A stretch of 64,000 nucleotides of DNA from CAWBCR01 sp963787375 (GTDB lineage: Bacteria > Chloroflexota > Anaerolineae > Aggregatilineales > UBA3940): NCBI GenBank assembly GCA_963787375.1, contig CAWBCR010000011.1:171650-235649 (forward strand). Direction: 5' to 3'. Position 1 is the stretch's first letter; every line of letters starts with the position of its first letter. Positions 17,665 to 27,237 of this stretch are shown piece after piece. The position numbers and the translations under genes were made by a program. The notes beneath the pieces are model-generated. The model had not been told where the DNA came from. It searched no databases and saw only the letters and a program-made list of their open reading frames with translations.

Positions 17665-18979
17665 ATGGACATGTTCGAGTACAGCCGCCAGGAGCAGATC
17701 AAGCGCGAGGCCCCGCTGGCCTACCGGATGCGCCCGCGCACGTTTGACGAGTTTGTCGGGCAGGAGCACATCGTCGGGCCGGGCACGCTGCTGCGCCGGT
17801 CCATCGAAGCCGACCGGCTTACGTCGATCATCCTGTGGGGGCCAGCCGGCTCCGGCAAGACGACGCTGGCCAACATCATCGCCGAGCATACCGAGAGCGT
17901 GTTCGTCACCCTCAGCGCGGTGCTGGCCGGCATCAAGGACCTGCGTGAAGTGATTGACGCGGCCAACGAGCGTCGCAACCTGCACGGCACACGTACCGTC
18001 CTGTTTATCGACGAGATCCACCGCTGGAACAAGGCTCAGCAGGACGCGCTCCTGCCGCACGTCGAACAGGGCACGGTGATCCTCATCGGCGCGACGACCG
18101 AGAACCCGTACTTCGAGGTGATCCGCCCGCTGCTCAGCCGCTCGCGCGTGTTCGAGCTGAAGGCCGCTGTCGGGCGAGAACATCTACGCCATTCTGCGCC
18201 AGGCGCTCGACGACAGGGATCGCGGCTTTGGCTTCCGCAAGGTCGCCGTCGACGACGACGCGCTGGAGCACATTGTCCGCATGGCCGATGGCGATGCCCG
18301 CAGCGCGCTCAACGCGCTGGAGCTGGCCGTGCTGACCACCCCGCCCGCCGAAGACGGCACAATCCGCGTCGACATGACTGTCGCGCAGGAGAGCATCCAG
18401 CGGCGCGCCGTCCATTACGACAAAGGCGCGGACGAGCACTACGACACGATCAGCGCCTTCATCAAGTCGGTGCGCGGCTCGGATCCCGACGCAGTATTGT
18501 TCTGGCTGGGCAAGATGATCCTCGCCGGGGAAGACCCGCGCTTCATCATGCGCCGCCTGCTGATCCTGGCCGGGGAGGATATCGGGCTGGCCGATCCCAA
18601 CGGCATCGTCGTCGCCTCAGCCTGCGCGCAGGCCTTCGAATGGGTCGGCCTGCCGGAAGGACTGTACCACCTGGCGACGGCGGCGCTGTACCTGGCGACT
18701 GCGCCCAAGAGCAACACGGTCGGCTCGGTCTACGCGGCTATCAAGGCGATTGAAGAGGGAGCCAGCACCGAAGTGCCGCTGCACCTGCGCACCAGCCCTC
18801 GCGATCATACTACCGACGATCCCACTTATAAGTACCCGCACAGCTTCCCCGAGCACTACGTCATGCAGCAGTACCTGCCCGATGAAGTAATGGGCACGCG
18901 CTGGTACACGCCGACCACGCAGGGCTACGAGGCGCGCATCGCCGAGTGGCTGGCGCACCTGCGCGGTGAGCAGGGCTAG
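17665..18979 (+). CDS. rarA: Replication-associated recombination protein A (AAA ATPase), frameshifted
   Basis: RarA/MgsA acts at stalled replication forks. Walker A GPAGSGKTT, Walker B LFIDEIHRWN, sensor 1 IGATTENPYFEV and the C-terminal MgsA domain (AGEDIGLADPNGIVVA; ALYLATAPKSNTVGSVYAAI; YKYPHSFPEHYVMQQYLP) are all present. One extra base near 18170 breaks the frame between LKA and the expected LSGENIYAILRQAL. Restored length is about 438 residues, standard. It is flanked by a divergent PIG-L gene upstream. Confidence 0.92.
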
Positions 18980-19119
18980 CGCGGCAATCCGCAAGTCGCC
19001 GGGATAGCCCGCACCGGTCCAATGGTACAGGCCCGCCTTGACGCGTTAAGCGCCATGCGCAATACTAGCTGCAACATCGCATGGACCCACGCGGCACCTG
19101 CAATTGGGAGGGGAAATAG

Positions 19120-21060
19120 ATGGCACAATCTCAGACTGCGTCGTATGGCACGTGGCGCTCGCCGGTGTCGGCGGCGCTGTGGGCCGAAAGCAGCATCCGG
19201 CTGATGGAGCTGCGTGTTTCCGGCAACAGCGTGTACTGGGTCGAGTCGCGCCCGTTGGATGGGGGGCGCTATGTGGTCGTCCGATGCGGAGCGGATGGAA
19301 CCATCGCCGACGTGACGCCGGAGGGCTTCAGCGCGCGCACGCTGGTCCACGAATATGGCGGCGGGCACTACTTCCTGCACGGCGACGTGGTCTTCTTCTC
19401 GAACATGGTCGATCAGCGCCTGTACCGGCAGGAGCCGGGCGCAGGCCCGCGCCCGATCACGCCGGACCCCTCGCCCCCGTTCGGCCTGCGCTACGCCGAC
19501 GGCGACGTGACGCCCGATGGGCAACTGATCGTGTGCGTACGTGAGTTTCACCGCGATGGTGCGGAGGCGGTCAACGAGCTGGTGGCGTTCGCGGCGGATG
19601 GCTCTTCTGCGCCGCACGCCATTGCCAAAGGGCACGACTTCTTCTCGACACCGCGCATCAGCCCCGACGGCAGGCAATTGGCCTGGCTGTGTTGGGATCA
19701 CCCCAACATGCCATGGGATGGCACCGAGCTATGGGCCGCAGACCTGGGTGACGACGGCGCGTTGAGCGGCCAGCGGATGGTGGCCGGTGGGCGCGAGGAG
19801 TCGATCTTCCAACCCGCATGGAGCCCGGACAGCGCGCTGCATTTCGTATCAGATCGCTCAAACTGGTGGAATCTGTACCGCGAGAAGGACGGGAAGATCG
19901 AACACCTCACGCCGAAGGAGGCCGAATTTGGCCAGCCGCAGTGGGTGTTCGGCCAGTCGCGCTATGATTTTCTGCCCGATGGCCGGATCGCCTGCGTTTA
20001 CAGCCAGGACGGCATCGACTACCTGGGACTGGTCAGCACGGACGGGCAGACGCTCACGCCGCTTGCCACCGACTTCACCGCGATGGGCACGCTGCATGCT
20101 CGCGGCGATCAACTGTGGTTCATCGCCGGCAGCCCGACGCTGGGCACGTCAATCGTTGGGCTGAACCCGGCCAGCGGCAAGGTGGACATCGCGCGGCAGG
20201 GCGAGCAGGTCGACGTGGACCCGGCCTACTTCTCGACGCCACGCCCGGTAGAGTTCCCGACCGACAATGGGCTGACGGCCCACGCGCTGTTCTACCCGCC
20301 GCATAACCCGGATTTCGCCGCACCGCCCGGCGAGGAGCCGCCGCTGCTGGTCATCAGCCACGGCGGGCCGACCAGTGCGACAAAAGCCGTCCTCGACCTG
20401 GAGATCCAGTCCTGGACGACGCGCGGCTTTGGCGTGGTCGACGTGAACTACGGGGGCAGCACCGGCTACGGGCGCGACTATCGCCAGCGGCTGAACGGGG
20501 AATGGGGCATCGTCGACGTGGCCGACTGCATCAACGCGGCGAAGTATCTCGTCGCGCAGGGGGAGGCCGACGGCGCGCGGGTGGCCGTGCGCGGCGGCAG
20601 CGCCGGCGGCTATACGACGCTGTGCGGGCTGGCCTTCCACGATTTCTTCGCCGCCGGGGCCAGCTACTACGGCGTCGCCGACCTGGGTCTGCTGGCGACC
20701 GACACGCACAAATTCGAGTCGCGCTACCTGGACAGCATGGTCGGCCCTTACCCGGCGATGAAAGACGTGTACGACGCCCGCTCGCCGCTCAACTACGCCG
20801 ATCAGATATCGTGCCCGATCATCCTGTTTCAGGGGCTTGAGGACAAGGTCGTGACGCCCAACCAGGCCGAGAAGATGGTCGAGGCGCTGCGCCAGTCGGG
20901 CACGCCGTTTGCCTACATCCCGTTTGAGGGCGAGCAGCACGGCTTCCGCAAGGCGGAGACCATCATCCGCGCCGCCGAGGCCGAGCTGTATTTCTACTCA
21001 AAGGTCTTTGGCTTTAAACTGCCGGAGCCGGTCGAGCCGGTGATGATCGAGAATCTGTAG
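19120..21060 (+). CDS. S9-family prolyl oligopeptidase-like peptidase
   Basis: An intact 646-residue two-domain serine peptidase. Residues ~40-390 form WD40/beta-propeller-like repeats (FFSTPRISPDGRQLAWLCWD; ESIFQPAWSPDSALHFVSDR); the C-terminal alpha/beta hydrolase has the nucleophile in VRGGSAGGYTT, Asp in LFQGLEDKVVTPNQ and His in EGEQHGFRKAE. It resembles dipeptidyl/acylaminoacyl peptidases. No signal peptide is visible, so it is probably cytoplasmic. GGGAGGGG lies just before the ATG. Confidence 0.92.
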   Translation: MAQSQTASYGTWRSPVSAALWAESSIRLMELRVSGNSVYWVESRPLDGGRYVVVRCGADGTIADVTPEGFSARTLVHEYGGGHYFLHGDVVFFSNMVDQRLYRQEPGAGPRPITPDPSPPFGLRYADGDVTPDGQLIVCVREFHRDGAEAVNELVAFAADGSSAPHAIAKGHDFFSTPRISPDGRQLAWLCWDHPNMPWDGTELWAADLGDDGALSGQRMVAGGREESIFQPAWSPDSALHFVSDRSNWWNLYREKDGKIEHLTPKEAEFGQPQWVFGQSRYDFLPDGRIACVYSQDGIDYLGLVSTDGQTLTPLATDFTAMGTLHARGDQLWFIAGSPTLGTSIVGLNPASGKVDIARQGEQVDVDPAYFSTPRPVEFPTDNGLTAHALFYPPHNPDFAAPPGEEPPLLVISHGGPTSATKAVLDLEIQSWTTRGFGVVDVNYGGSTGYGRDYRQRLNGEWGIVDVADCINAAKYLVAQGEADGARVAVRGGSAGGYTTLCGLAFHDFFAAGASYYGVADLGLLATDTHKFESRYLDSMVGPYPAMKDVYDARSPLNYADQISCPIILFQGLEDKVVTPNQAEKMVEALRQSGTPFAYIPFEGEQHGFRKAETIIRAAEAELYFYSKVFGFKLPEPVEPVMIENL

Positions 21061-21081
21061 GGGCGGGTGCTGCCCGCCCCT
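21059..21081. terminator. AGGGGCG-type hairpin between convergent genes
   Basis: 9-bp stem AGGGGCGGG / CCCGCCCCT with a 5-nt loop, overlapping the stop codon of the S9 peptidase and ending 3 bp before the stop of the convergent SRAP gene; it could serve both strands. Confidence 0.55.
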
Positions 21082-21083
21082 GT

Positions 21084-21758
21084 TCATGCCACCGGCTCAA
21101 TACATTCCGGCACGTCGTTGGCCGGGCTGTTGACCACAGTCGAGACCGGGTGGGCCTGCATGCGGTCGGCGGGGTACGGGACCAGCAGCCCGTTCACCTG
21201 ATCGGGCTGCTTCTCAGCCGGGTCAAGCCACTCAGTGTATGCCTCAGGCGGCAGGATAACCGGCATCCGGTCGTGGATGGGCTTCATCAGCTTGTTGGGC
21301 GTGGTCGTGATGATCGTGCACGACAGGATCAGGTCGCCATGCGGCGAGTTCCACGCCTCCCACAGCCCGGCAAAGCCAAACGGCTCCCCTGATTTCAACT
21401 GCACATACATCGGCGTCTTGGCTTTCGAGCTGGGCTCCTTGCGCCATTCGTAGAAGCCATCAGCCAGGATCAGGCAACGCCGCCTGCGGTAGGCCGCGCG
21501 GAAGGCGGGCTTTTCGGCCAGCGTCTCGGCCCGTGCGTTGATCATCCGGCTGCCGATGGTCGGGTCTTTGGCCCATGAGGGGATCAACCCCCAGGTGAAG
21601 AAGTCCAGCGTGATGTTGTGGTTGTTGGCGACGACCGCCACCGGCTGCGTCGGCGCGACGTTGTAGCGTGGCGGCGCAGGGACGTCAGGTACCGTCAGCC
21701 AGGGGAACGTTCTGAGAAGTTCGTTCAATTCAACCGTCAGCGTGAAGCGCCCACACAT
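21084..21758 (-). CDS. SRAP/HMCES-family protein (YedK-like)
   Basis: An intact 224-residue SOS-response-associated peptidase-fold protein, which protects abasic sites in single-stranded DNA by a thiazolidine link to Cys2. The N-terminus MCGRFTL exposes Cys2; the other active residues are seen in MINARAETL (Asn), GFYEWRK (Glu) and PIHDRMPVIL (His). Length is normal. It is transcribed convergently with the S9 peptidase. Confidence 0.93.
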   Translation of the reverse strand: MCGRFTLTVELNELLRTFPWLTVPDVPAPPRYNVAPTQPVAVVANNHNITLDFFTWGLIPSWAKDPTIGSRMINARAETLAEKPAFRAAYRRRRCLILADGFYEWRKEPSSKAKTPMYVQLKSGEPFGFAGLWEAWNSPHGDLILSCTIITTTPNKLMKPIHDRMPVILPPEAYTEWLDPAEKQPDQVNGLLVPYPADRMQAHPVSTVVNSPANDVPECIEPVA

Positions 21759-21810
21759 AGCATCCCTCCTCTGCTCAAGGGATATTTTACCGCCGGGCCG
21801 CTTCCGGCGC

Positions 21811-21843
21811 GATCAAAAAGCAGGCCGCCCTGAGGCGGCCTGC
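21811..21843 (-). terminator. Rho-independent terminator of the PPOX gene
   Basis: Stem GCAGGCCGCC / GGCGGCCTGC (21820-21829 / 21834-21843) preceded on the plus strand by AAAAA, i.e. a U-run on the minus transcript. Confidence 0.8.
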
Positions 21844-21867
21844 CCGTGCGTGTTGAGTTACATCCCG

Positions 21868-22275
21868 CTAACCATGCCCATCGACGTGGTCGATGCGGAT
21901 GATGTACGTCACGCGGGTCTGGTCGCCAATGGGATACTCACGCTTGCCGTGATACTTGAAGTTCAGCGCCCGGATGTGGTCATCTGCGCCCTCTTCGGTG
22001 CTCTCGACGATTGCGCCACGAATCTGGATGTAGCGGTAGTGATTCGCCGGGTCGACGATCAGGCCGGCCACGTGCGGGCGCTTCTGCATGTTGCGGTCCT
22101 TCACGCGGCCCCTGGACGTATTGATGCGGACACGCTCGCCGTCGTAGTCGAACCACACCGGCGTGACCTGCGGGGTTCCATCCGCCATGATAGTCGCCAG
22201 ATGAAGGAATGACTTGGTCTCATCCTGCATCAGGTCCATGTACTTCAACGGGATCGGGTTGACAACCGAAGCCAT
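21868..22275 (-). CDS. PPOX-class (F420- or FMN-dependent) oxidoreductase
   Basis: A 135-residue split-barrel flavin/F420-binding protein: FLHLATIMADGTPQVTPVWF and the following RINTSRGRVKDRNMQKRPHV are typical of the PPOX F420-dependent subfamily. Start MASVVNPIPL at 22275 is chosen because similarity begins there and upstream sequence is non-coding in character. Substrate unknown. It is divergent from the ECF sigma gene and ends at a clear terminator. Confidence 0.85.
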   Translation of the reverse strand: MASVVNPIPLKYMDLMQDETKSFLHLATIMADGTPQVTPVWFDYDGERVRINTSRGRVKDRNMQKRPHVAGLIVDPANHYRYIQIRGAIVESTEEGADDHIRALNFKYHGKREYPIGDQTRVTYIIRIDHVDGHG

Positions 22276-22623
22276 GATACACTCGCTCCTGTGAACAACA
22301 TATGCTCGACAAACTTGAACCATGCGCCCGGATGAACCGGACGGATTCACCCCTGACTCTGCGCGAGTCTGCCATCCAAACGCACGTGGGCCGCGCGGCC
22401 GCACCGGCAGTATGTTGCCGGTCATCACAACAGCGCCTAGAATAAGCGCCAGATAGGGGACCGTCGGTGCATCACCACACGCCACTTACACCCAGGGCAG
22501 GATTGCCTGAGAACAAATCACGGACAAACACTGGCTGTAAAAGCGCCATGCAAAACTTTTGTCAGGGTGATGTTTTTAACAAATGCCGGTTGATTGCGTT
22601 ATATAGGGTGAAACTCGTAACTA
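22276..22623. other. 348-bp intergenic region with A/T-rich end
   Basis: No gene seen. The half next to the sigma gene is A/T-rich (about 22500-22620) and includes TATATA at 22600-22605, a possible -10 box without a convincing -35. It presumably contains divergent promoters for the PPOX gene and the ECF sigma gene. Confidence 0.5.
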
Positions 22624-23202
22624 ATGAGCGCGGGATCAGGTACAGGACAACCTAACGACGAGCGAGCCATGCTCATCCGCGCGCTCAACGGTGACGCCGA
22701 TGCTTTTGGCAACCTGTATGTCCTGCACCTGGATGCGATTTATCGTTACGTCTACTTTCGGGTAGCCGGCCAGGAGGAAGCGGAAGATCTGACGGGCGAA
22801 GTTTTTGTCAGGGCGTGGGAGGCACTGCCTTCTTACCAGATCGGGGCGTTTCCGTTCAAAAGCTGGTTATACCGGATCGCCCACAATCTGGTTGTCGACC
22901 ACCGGCGCAAGCGCAGGCCGCTGTCGCTACCGGACGAAGGGCTTGAAAAAACCCCCTCGCCGCACAGTGCGCCGGAGGATCTGGTTGCCCTCCGGCAGGA
23001 CGCGGCAGCACTGGCCAGCGCCGTCAAGGACCTGGACGATGAAGAACAGCAGGTGATCATTCTCAGGTTTGTCGAGGGGTTGTCACACAGGGAAGTGGCA
23101 GCTATCATCGGGAAGAGTGAAGGCGCATCGCGCGTGATCCAGCATCGCGCTTTAGGCAAGCTTCAGGGATACTTGAGTGGTTGGAAGCCATCAGATGAGT
23201 GA
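22624..23202 (+). CDS. ECF-type RNA polymerase sigma factor
   Basis: An intact 192-residue sigma factor with region 2 (HLDAIYRYVYFRVAGQEEAE; EVFVRAWEALPSYQ) and region 4 (LDDEEQQVIILRFVEGLSHR; EVAAIIGKSEGASRVIQHRA). No sigma 1.1 or 3 region. It overlaps the next gene by 8 bp, which encodes a membrane protein of the type often acting as its anti-sigma factor. The inducing signal is unknown. Confidence 0.92.
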   Translation: MSAGSGTGQPNDERAMLIRALNGDADAFGNLYVLHLDAIYRYVYFRVAGQEEAEDLTGEVFVRAWEALPSYQIGAFPFKSWLYRIAHNLVVDHRRKRRPLSLPDEGLEKTPSPHSAPEDLVALRQDAAALASAVKDLDDEEQQVIILRFVEGLSHREVAAIIGKSEGASRVIQHRALGKLQGYLSGWKPSDE

Positions 23203-24426
23203 GATGCCGTCACAGTTTGACCAGATACTTGACACCTGCCTTGATGGGATCGTCGATCAGGGTTGGTCGGTCACGTATTGTCTGGAAAAATACCCGGCGT
23301 TTCGCACAGAGCTGGAACCTTTGCTGCTGGCTGCGGCACACTTGAAGGAAAGCCGGCAGTCGGTCGTCGCGCCCGCCGCGCTCAGACTTGCGGTGGAAGG
23401 GCGGCTAGCAGCGCGCCTGAAGCCCCGCCGTCTTTCTCGTCCCGCGCCGGTACGCCGGGTTGCATCCTGGATTCCCCGGCGTGGAGGGTCGCAGCGGCAG
23501 GGCTACTTGCGTTCGTCTCGCTGTCTGCGGGTGTGGCCTACGCCGCCGATCAGTCTCTGCCCGGCAGCCCGCTCTTTGGGCTTGACCGTGCCATCGAGAA
23601 GGCGCGTCTCAAACTGTCTCCCAATGCCGCGACACGGGTCCAGCTTGAGTTGAACTTCGCAGAAGAGCGCCTGCAAGAAGCGGACCGCCTCTCCGCGCGC
23701 GGCGATGCGCAGCATCTGCAAGACGCGCTGGCGATCTACACCTCGCTTATCTCGGATGCAGCGCACGAGGCAGCCTCCCAGCCCGGCTCGGACCTCGTGA
23801 CGGTGGTCGACCATCGACTGTCAGGATACCGCACGCAGATCGAAGCCCTGCGGATCGCGCCACCGCAGGGCTCACAGCAGGCGCTGGATGAGGCGCTGCG
23901 CGCTTCCGAGCCCGAGTTTGCCGTGACACCCATCAGCCCGACGGAGCCGTCGAGCGACCTCACGACCACATCCCCCTCTGGGGGGTCGGAAGGTGAGCAC
24001 GATCAGCAGGTGCGCGCGGCGGCCTGCGATATGGGGCGCGAACAGCCACACATCGCCGATCTGGCCGCCCTGTACGGAACTACCTACGACACAATCCTCG
24101 CGCGTTTCTGCGGGGGTGAGAGTCTGGGAAGTATCAACGAGGCCTACAGCATCAGCCAGACTACAGGCGTCTCGGTCGACGATATCTTCGCGATGGAACA
24201 GTCCGGCATGAGCTGGGGAGCCATCAAGCAGACGCTTGATTCCCGCGGGCAGGGCCAGGGCAACAGCGGACAGGGACAGGGAAACAGCAACGGCGGGCAG
24301 GGCAACGGGAATGGCAATGGTGGGCAGGGCAACGGGAATGGGAATGGCAACAACGGTCACAGCACACCTAATCCACCCGGCCAGTCCGGCGACAAAGACA
24401 ATAACGGCAAGGGCCACGACAAATAG
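23195..24426 (+). CDS. DUF5667-type membrane protein, probable cognate anti-sigma factor (frameshifted)
   Basis: The N-terminal ~75 residues (FDQILDTCLDGIVDQGWSVT; CLEKYPAFRTELEPLLLAAA) form a cytoplasmic helical region; a transmembrane helix follows (VAAAGLLAFVSLSAGVAYA), then a DUF5667 region (LPGSPLFGLDRAIEKARLKL; ELNFAEERLQEADRL). The extracytoplasmic C-terminus ends in about 60 residues of G, N and Q repeats (GQGQGNSG, GNGNGG). One indel near 23482 splits the cytoplasmic and membrane parts. Restored length is about 410 residues. Start ATG 23195 overlaps the sigma gene by 8 bp, implying coupled translation. Holding the sigma factor at the membrane is inference from arrangement. Confidence 0.78.
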
Positions 24427-24470
24427 GCGCGTATTTTCAACGCGATAGGCACGCTGACGTCACATAGACC

Positions 24471-25187
24471 TCAGCCTCCCAGCCCGGCGAACAGGTCAGG
24501 CGGCACGCTGCGCGGCGAATAAGCTACCGGGAAGAAACCCCGCACGTTCTTGACGACCTGAACGCCGTTCATCTCCACGCACGACAGTCCATAGACCGGC
24601 GGCTGCGAGCCGTCCCCCACGTCCACCCGCTCAGTGTGGATGAAGACCGAGTCATGCCCCGGCAGGTTCGGGTCGTAGAGGGTAACGTCCCACGCCGAAT
24701 CGGACAGGCTGCGATAACCGGTCGCGACCACCTGATGGTTGAACCACACGGCCAGCCCATCACGGATGCTCAGGTAGACCAGCCCCAACACAGCCGGCTG
24801 GCCAGCATCAAGCTGGCCGCGAATGCGCTGAAAAGCGTCAAAGGTGCGCCGCTGAGTCCCACGCGGCGTGCCGTCGGGCAGCAGCATCCACGCCACGTAG
24901 CGCGGGATGTAGAAGCCCAGCACGCCAAACGAGGCAAGCTGGCGGCGGTACAACGTGCCGTACAGCCGCACCCCGGCCTGCGGGGCATCCGTCACCGGCG
25001 CGATGGCCACCCCGGCGTGCCACAGGTCGAGCGCCGTGAAGCACATCCCGCCGCACAGCCCGTAGAACAGCCTGCTGCTCTGTTCCGCCGGTCGGAGACG
25101 CATCGGCAGCGGCAGCCCCGGAAAGCGGTTAATAAAACGAAAGCCATCCTTCGATGGTAGAAACGCGGCCATATTCATCCCCCTCAC
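24471..25187 (-). CDS. Papain-like-fold protein of unknown substrate
   Basis: An intact frame of about 238 residues. FYGLCGGMCFTALDLWHAG contains a candidate nucleophile Cys, WFNHQVVATGY a candidate His, and VTLYDPNLPGHD a candidate Asp/Asn, the order of a papain-like or C39-like peptidase. No signal peptide is visible. ATG 25187, 25178 or 25175 could be the start. I do not recognise a named family. It is convergent with the DUF5667 gene. Confidence 0.6.
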   Translation of the reverse strand: MRGMNMAAFLPSKDGFRFINRFPGLPLPMRLRPAEQSSRLFYGLCGGMCFTALDLWHAGVAIAPVTDAPQAGVRLYGTLYRRQLASFGVLGFYIPRYVAWMLLPDGTPRGTQRRTFDAFQRIRGQLDAGQPAVLGLVYLSIRDGLAVWFNHQVVATGYRSLSDSAWDVTLYDPNLPGHDSVFIHTERVDVGDGSQPPVYGLSCVEMNGVQVVKNVRGFFPVAYSPRSVPPDLFAGLGG

Positions 25188-25331
25188 CCCATCGCCGTCT
25201 GCTGGACAGACATGCGTACGATGACAGCAACTTTACAGGCGCGGCGCCTAAATGTCCAGCGCGGCTTGACAGCCCGCTGCGCGCTGTGCTATACCGGGCG
25301 TCAACCTGCCCACAGAGGGGAACACCGCCAC

Positions 25332-26324
25332 ATGGCTTTCAAACGCCCAATCGTCATCTTGCTGATCGCTCTACTGCTCGCGCCGTTGATGGCAGCCTGC
25401 GGCCCTGCCCAGGCCCCTGTGGTGGTCCAGCCTACCGCCGCGCAGCCGACCCAGCCGCCGCCGGTCGTCCAGCCGACCGAGCCGCCGTTCAGCGCAGCTG
25501 TCACCGACGCGCTGGGCGCAAACGTGACGTTGAGCGGTCTGCCGATGCGCATCGTCTCGACGACACTCGGCACCGACGAGATGCTGCTTGACCTGGTCAC
25601 CCCGGAGCGCATCGCGGCGCTCAGTGCGCAGGCCGCTGAGCCCGCCGCCAGCGCCATCGCTACCCGCCCTGAACTGACACAAATCGTGAATACTCTCCCA
25701 CCCGATCCGGGCCCGGAGCAGATCGCCGGACTGTCGCCCGACCTGGTGCTGGTCATCACGTCGACCGACCCGGCGCTGATCGCGGCGCTGCGCGCGGCCA
25801 GCCTGCCGATGTTCGCCATAGCCGACCCCCAGTCGATACAGGACATCCAGCAGAACATTTTGATCATCGGCGGGATCGTCGGCGAGCCGGAGCGGGCTGC
25901 GTACCTTGTCGACCAGATGAACGGCCAACTTGCCATCATCGCGGATATGGCCGGGCAGGCAGGCGGCGATAAACCATCGGTGCTGATGATGGATAGCAGC
26001 CAGCGGGTCGCCGGGGCGGGCACGCTGGCCGACGACATCATCACGCGAGCTGGCGGCGTCAACGCCGCAGCCGGCCTGACCGGCTGGGCGCAGCCCGGCG
26101 ACGCAGCGATTGTCCAGATAAATCCCGATTATGTGATCATCTCAACGGGCGCGGGCGCTGACGCGTTCGCGGCGAACCCGGCCTATGCTGGCCTCACGGC
26201 GGTCCAGAACAACCACATTGCGCCCGTCGACGAGGCGGTTATGAACGCGGCGTCGCAGTACGTGGTGGGCGCGGTGCAGGCCGTGGCGCGTGTGCTATAC
26301 GGCGATCTGATCCCGCAGGGGTAG
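25332..26324 (+). CDS. Periplasmic-binding lipoprotein, iron-siderophore/cobalamin type
   Basis: A 330-residue protein with a lipoprotein signal (LLIALLLAPLMAAC, Cys at about residue 23), a Pro/Gln/Thr-rich linker, and a class-III binding-protein fold (PMRIVSTTLGTDEMLLDL; IAGLSPDLVLVITSTDP; DDIITRAGGVNAAAGLTGWA). Such proteins deliver chelated iron or corrinoids to ABC importers, but no permease or ATPase gene is beside it, so the partner must be elsewhere. A corrinoid role would suit the acs pathway, but nothing in the sequence shows it. Confidence 0.85.
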   Translation: MAFKRPIVILLIALLLAPLMAACGPAQAPVVVQPTAAQPTQPPPVVQPTEPPFSAAVTDALGANVTLSGLPMRIVSTTLGTDEMLLDLVTPERIAALSAQAAEPAASAIATRPELTQIVNTLPPDPGPEQIAGLSPDLVLVITSTDPALIAALRAASLPMFAIADPQSIQDIQQNILIIGGIVGEPERAAYLVDQMNGQLAIIADMAGQAGGDKPSVLMMDSSQRVAGAGTLADDIITRAGGVNAAAGLTGWAQPGDAAIVQINPDYVIISTGAGADAFAANPAYAGLTAVQNNHIAPVDEAVMNAASQYVVGAVQAVARVLYGDLIPQG

Positions 26325-26394
26325 CCCGGACGAAAGAACCGGGCAGGCTTCTCATGAAGCTGCTCGGCATAACCCACCTGCATGAAGTGTCCTG

Positions 26395-26871
26395 TTATCG
26401 CCTGCTGTCCAGCAGTGTCTCGATCTGCGCCCGGTGCTCCGCGTAGTGCTCCGCCGAATCCCCGTCGACGTAGTCGGCCAGCACTTTGCCGTCGTCCAGC
26501 CACGCGAATTTCCCCGCCTCGAACAGCAGCGCCTCCGGGAAAGGCTCCAGCACTGCCAGCAGATCGTGCCCGTTCTGCCGGAAAGCGGCCAGCACGTCGT
26601 CAGCCGGGAGCGCGGCGTTCTCGCGGTACAGCCGCGCGTTTTGCTCGTCGACTGTGCCTGGCTCATGCTGCGCCTCTTCGCCGCGTGCGATGCGCCTCAG
26701 GTTGGCGATCATCGCACCTTCCCAGTGATTCAGATGCGCGATGTTATCCTTTGCCGACCAGGTGCCCGGCATAGGCGTCCACGTGAACAACTCCTCATCC
26801 AGCGTCTCAAGCAGCGCGTCGAGCCGGGCGCGTTCAACCTTGATCGATTCGAGCAGAGATGCCTTGTCCAT
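26395..26871 (-). CDS. DinB/ClbS-superfamily protein
   Basis: A 158-residue four-helix protein: ESIKVERARLDALLETL, then WSAKDNIAHLNHWEGAMIAN with the typical metal-site His, and a C-terminal EHYAEHRAQIETLL with another His. This matches DinB/DfsB-type proteins, some of which are thiol-dependent transferases or hydrolases. Function unknown. Its start codon touches the stop of the small gene upstream. Confidence 0.75.
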   Translation of the reverse strand: MDKASLLESIKVERARLDALLETLDEELFTWTPMPGTWSAKDNIAHLNHWEGAMIANLRRIARGEEAQHEPGTVDEQNARLYRENAALPADDVLAAFRQNGHDLLAVLEPFPEALLFEAGKFAWLDDGKVLADYVDGDSAEHYAEHRAQIETLLDSRR

Positions 26872-27116
26872 CAGATGGTCCTTTCTGCCGCGTCGAGCGG
26901 CTGGCAGGCGGCCTCACCGGCGCGCTGCACAAAATCCTCACCCACCGTAATCAGGCGCGCGCCCAGCCAGCGCATCGCCCGGACAGAAACCACCGGCTGC
27001 CGATCCACCCGCCGCGCCTGCCGCACCGCCCGCGCCTCGGCGGCCTCGCGCAGGAACTGCGCCTGCCGCAGCCTGCCCAGCTTATACATCGCGTATTCGT
27101 CCATCGCCCCCTCCAA
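26871..27116 (-). CDS. Small hypothetical protein, Arg/Ala-rich
   Basis: An 81-residue frame (MEGAMDEYAMYKLGRLRQAQ...) whose last base overlaps the DinB-like gene's start, consistent with coupled translation. A predicted helical N-terminus and a basic middle are seen; no domain recognised. The tail VGEDFVQRAGEAACQPLDAA is plausible protein. Kept because of its operon position. Confidence 0.45.
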   Translation of the reverse strand: MEGAMDEYAMYKLGRLRQAQFLREAAEARAVRQARRVDRQPVVSVRAMRWLGARLITVGEDFVQRAGEAACQPLDAAERTI

Positions 27117-27119
27117 CCA

Positions 27120-27148
27120 TTGACCTGCTCGTTATAACCTGCTATACT
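27120..27148 (+). promoter_or_regulatory. Strong sigma-70 promoter of the CGNR regulator
   Basis: TTGACC (27120-27125), exactly 17 bp, TATACT (27143-27148): 5 of 6 matches in each box. Transcription would start near 27155 in an A/T-rich stretch, leaving a leader of about 80 nt. Confidence 0.72.
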
Positions 27149-27237
27149 CATTTTGATAGTTATATTATAGAACGTTTCTTCTAACGAGTCAAGTGGATTT
27201 TGACGGTTAGATTCGACGGATTTGATGAGGATTTTGG

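Noticed and set aside
24240..24400. Repeat array, possible CRISPR or minisatellite
   Set aside because: The repeat is in frame and codes for a G/N/Q-rich protein tail; units are short and irregular, with no spacers.
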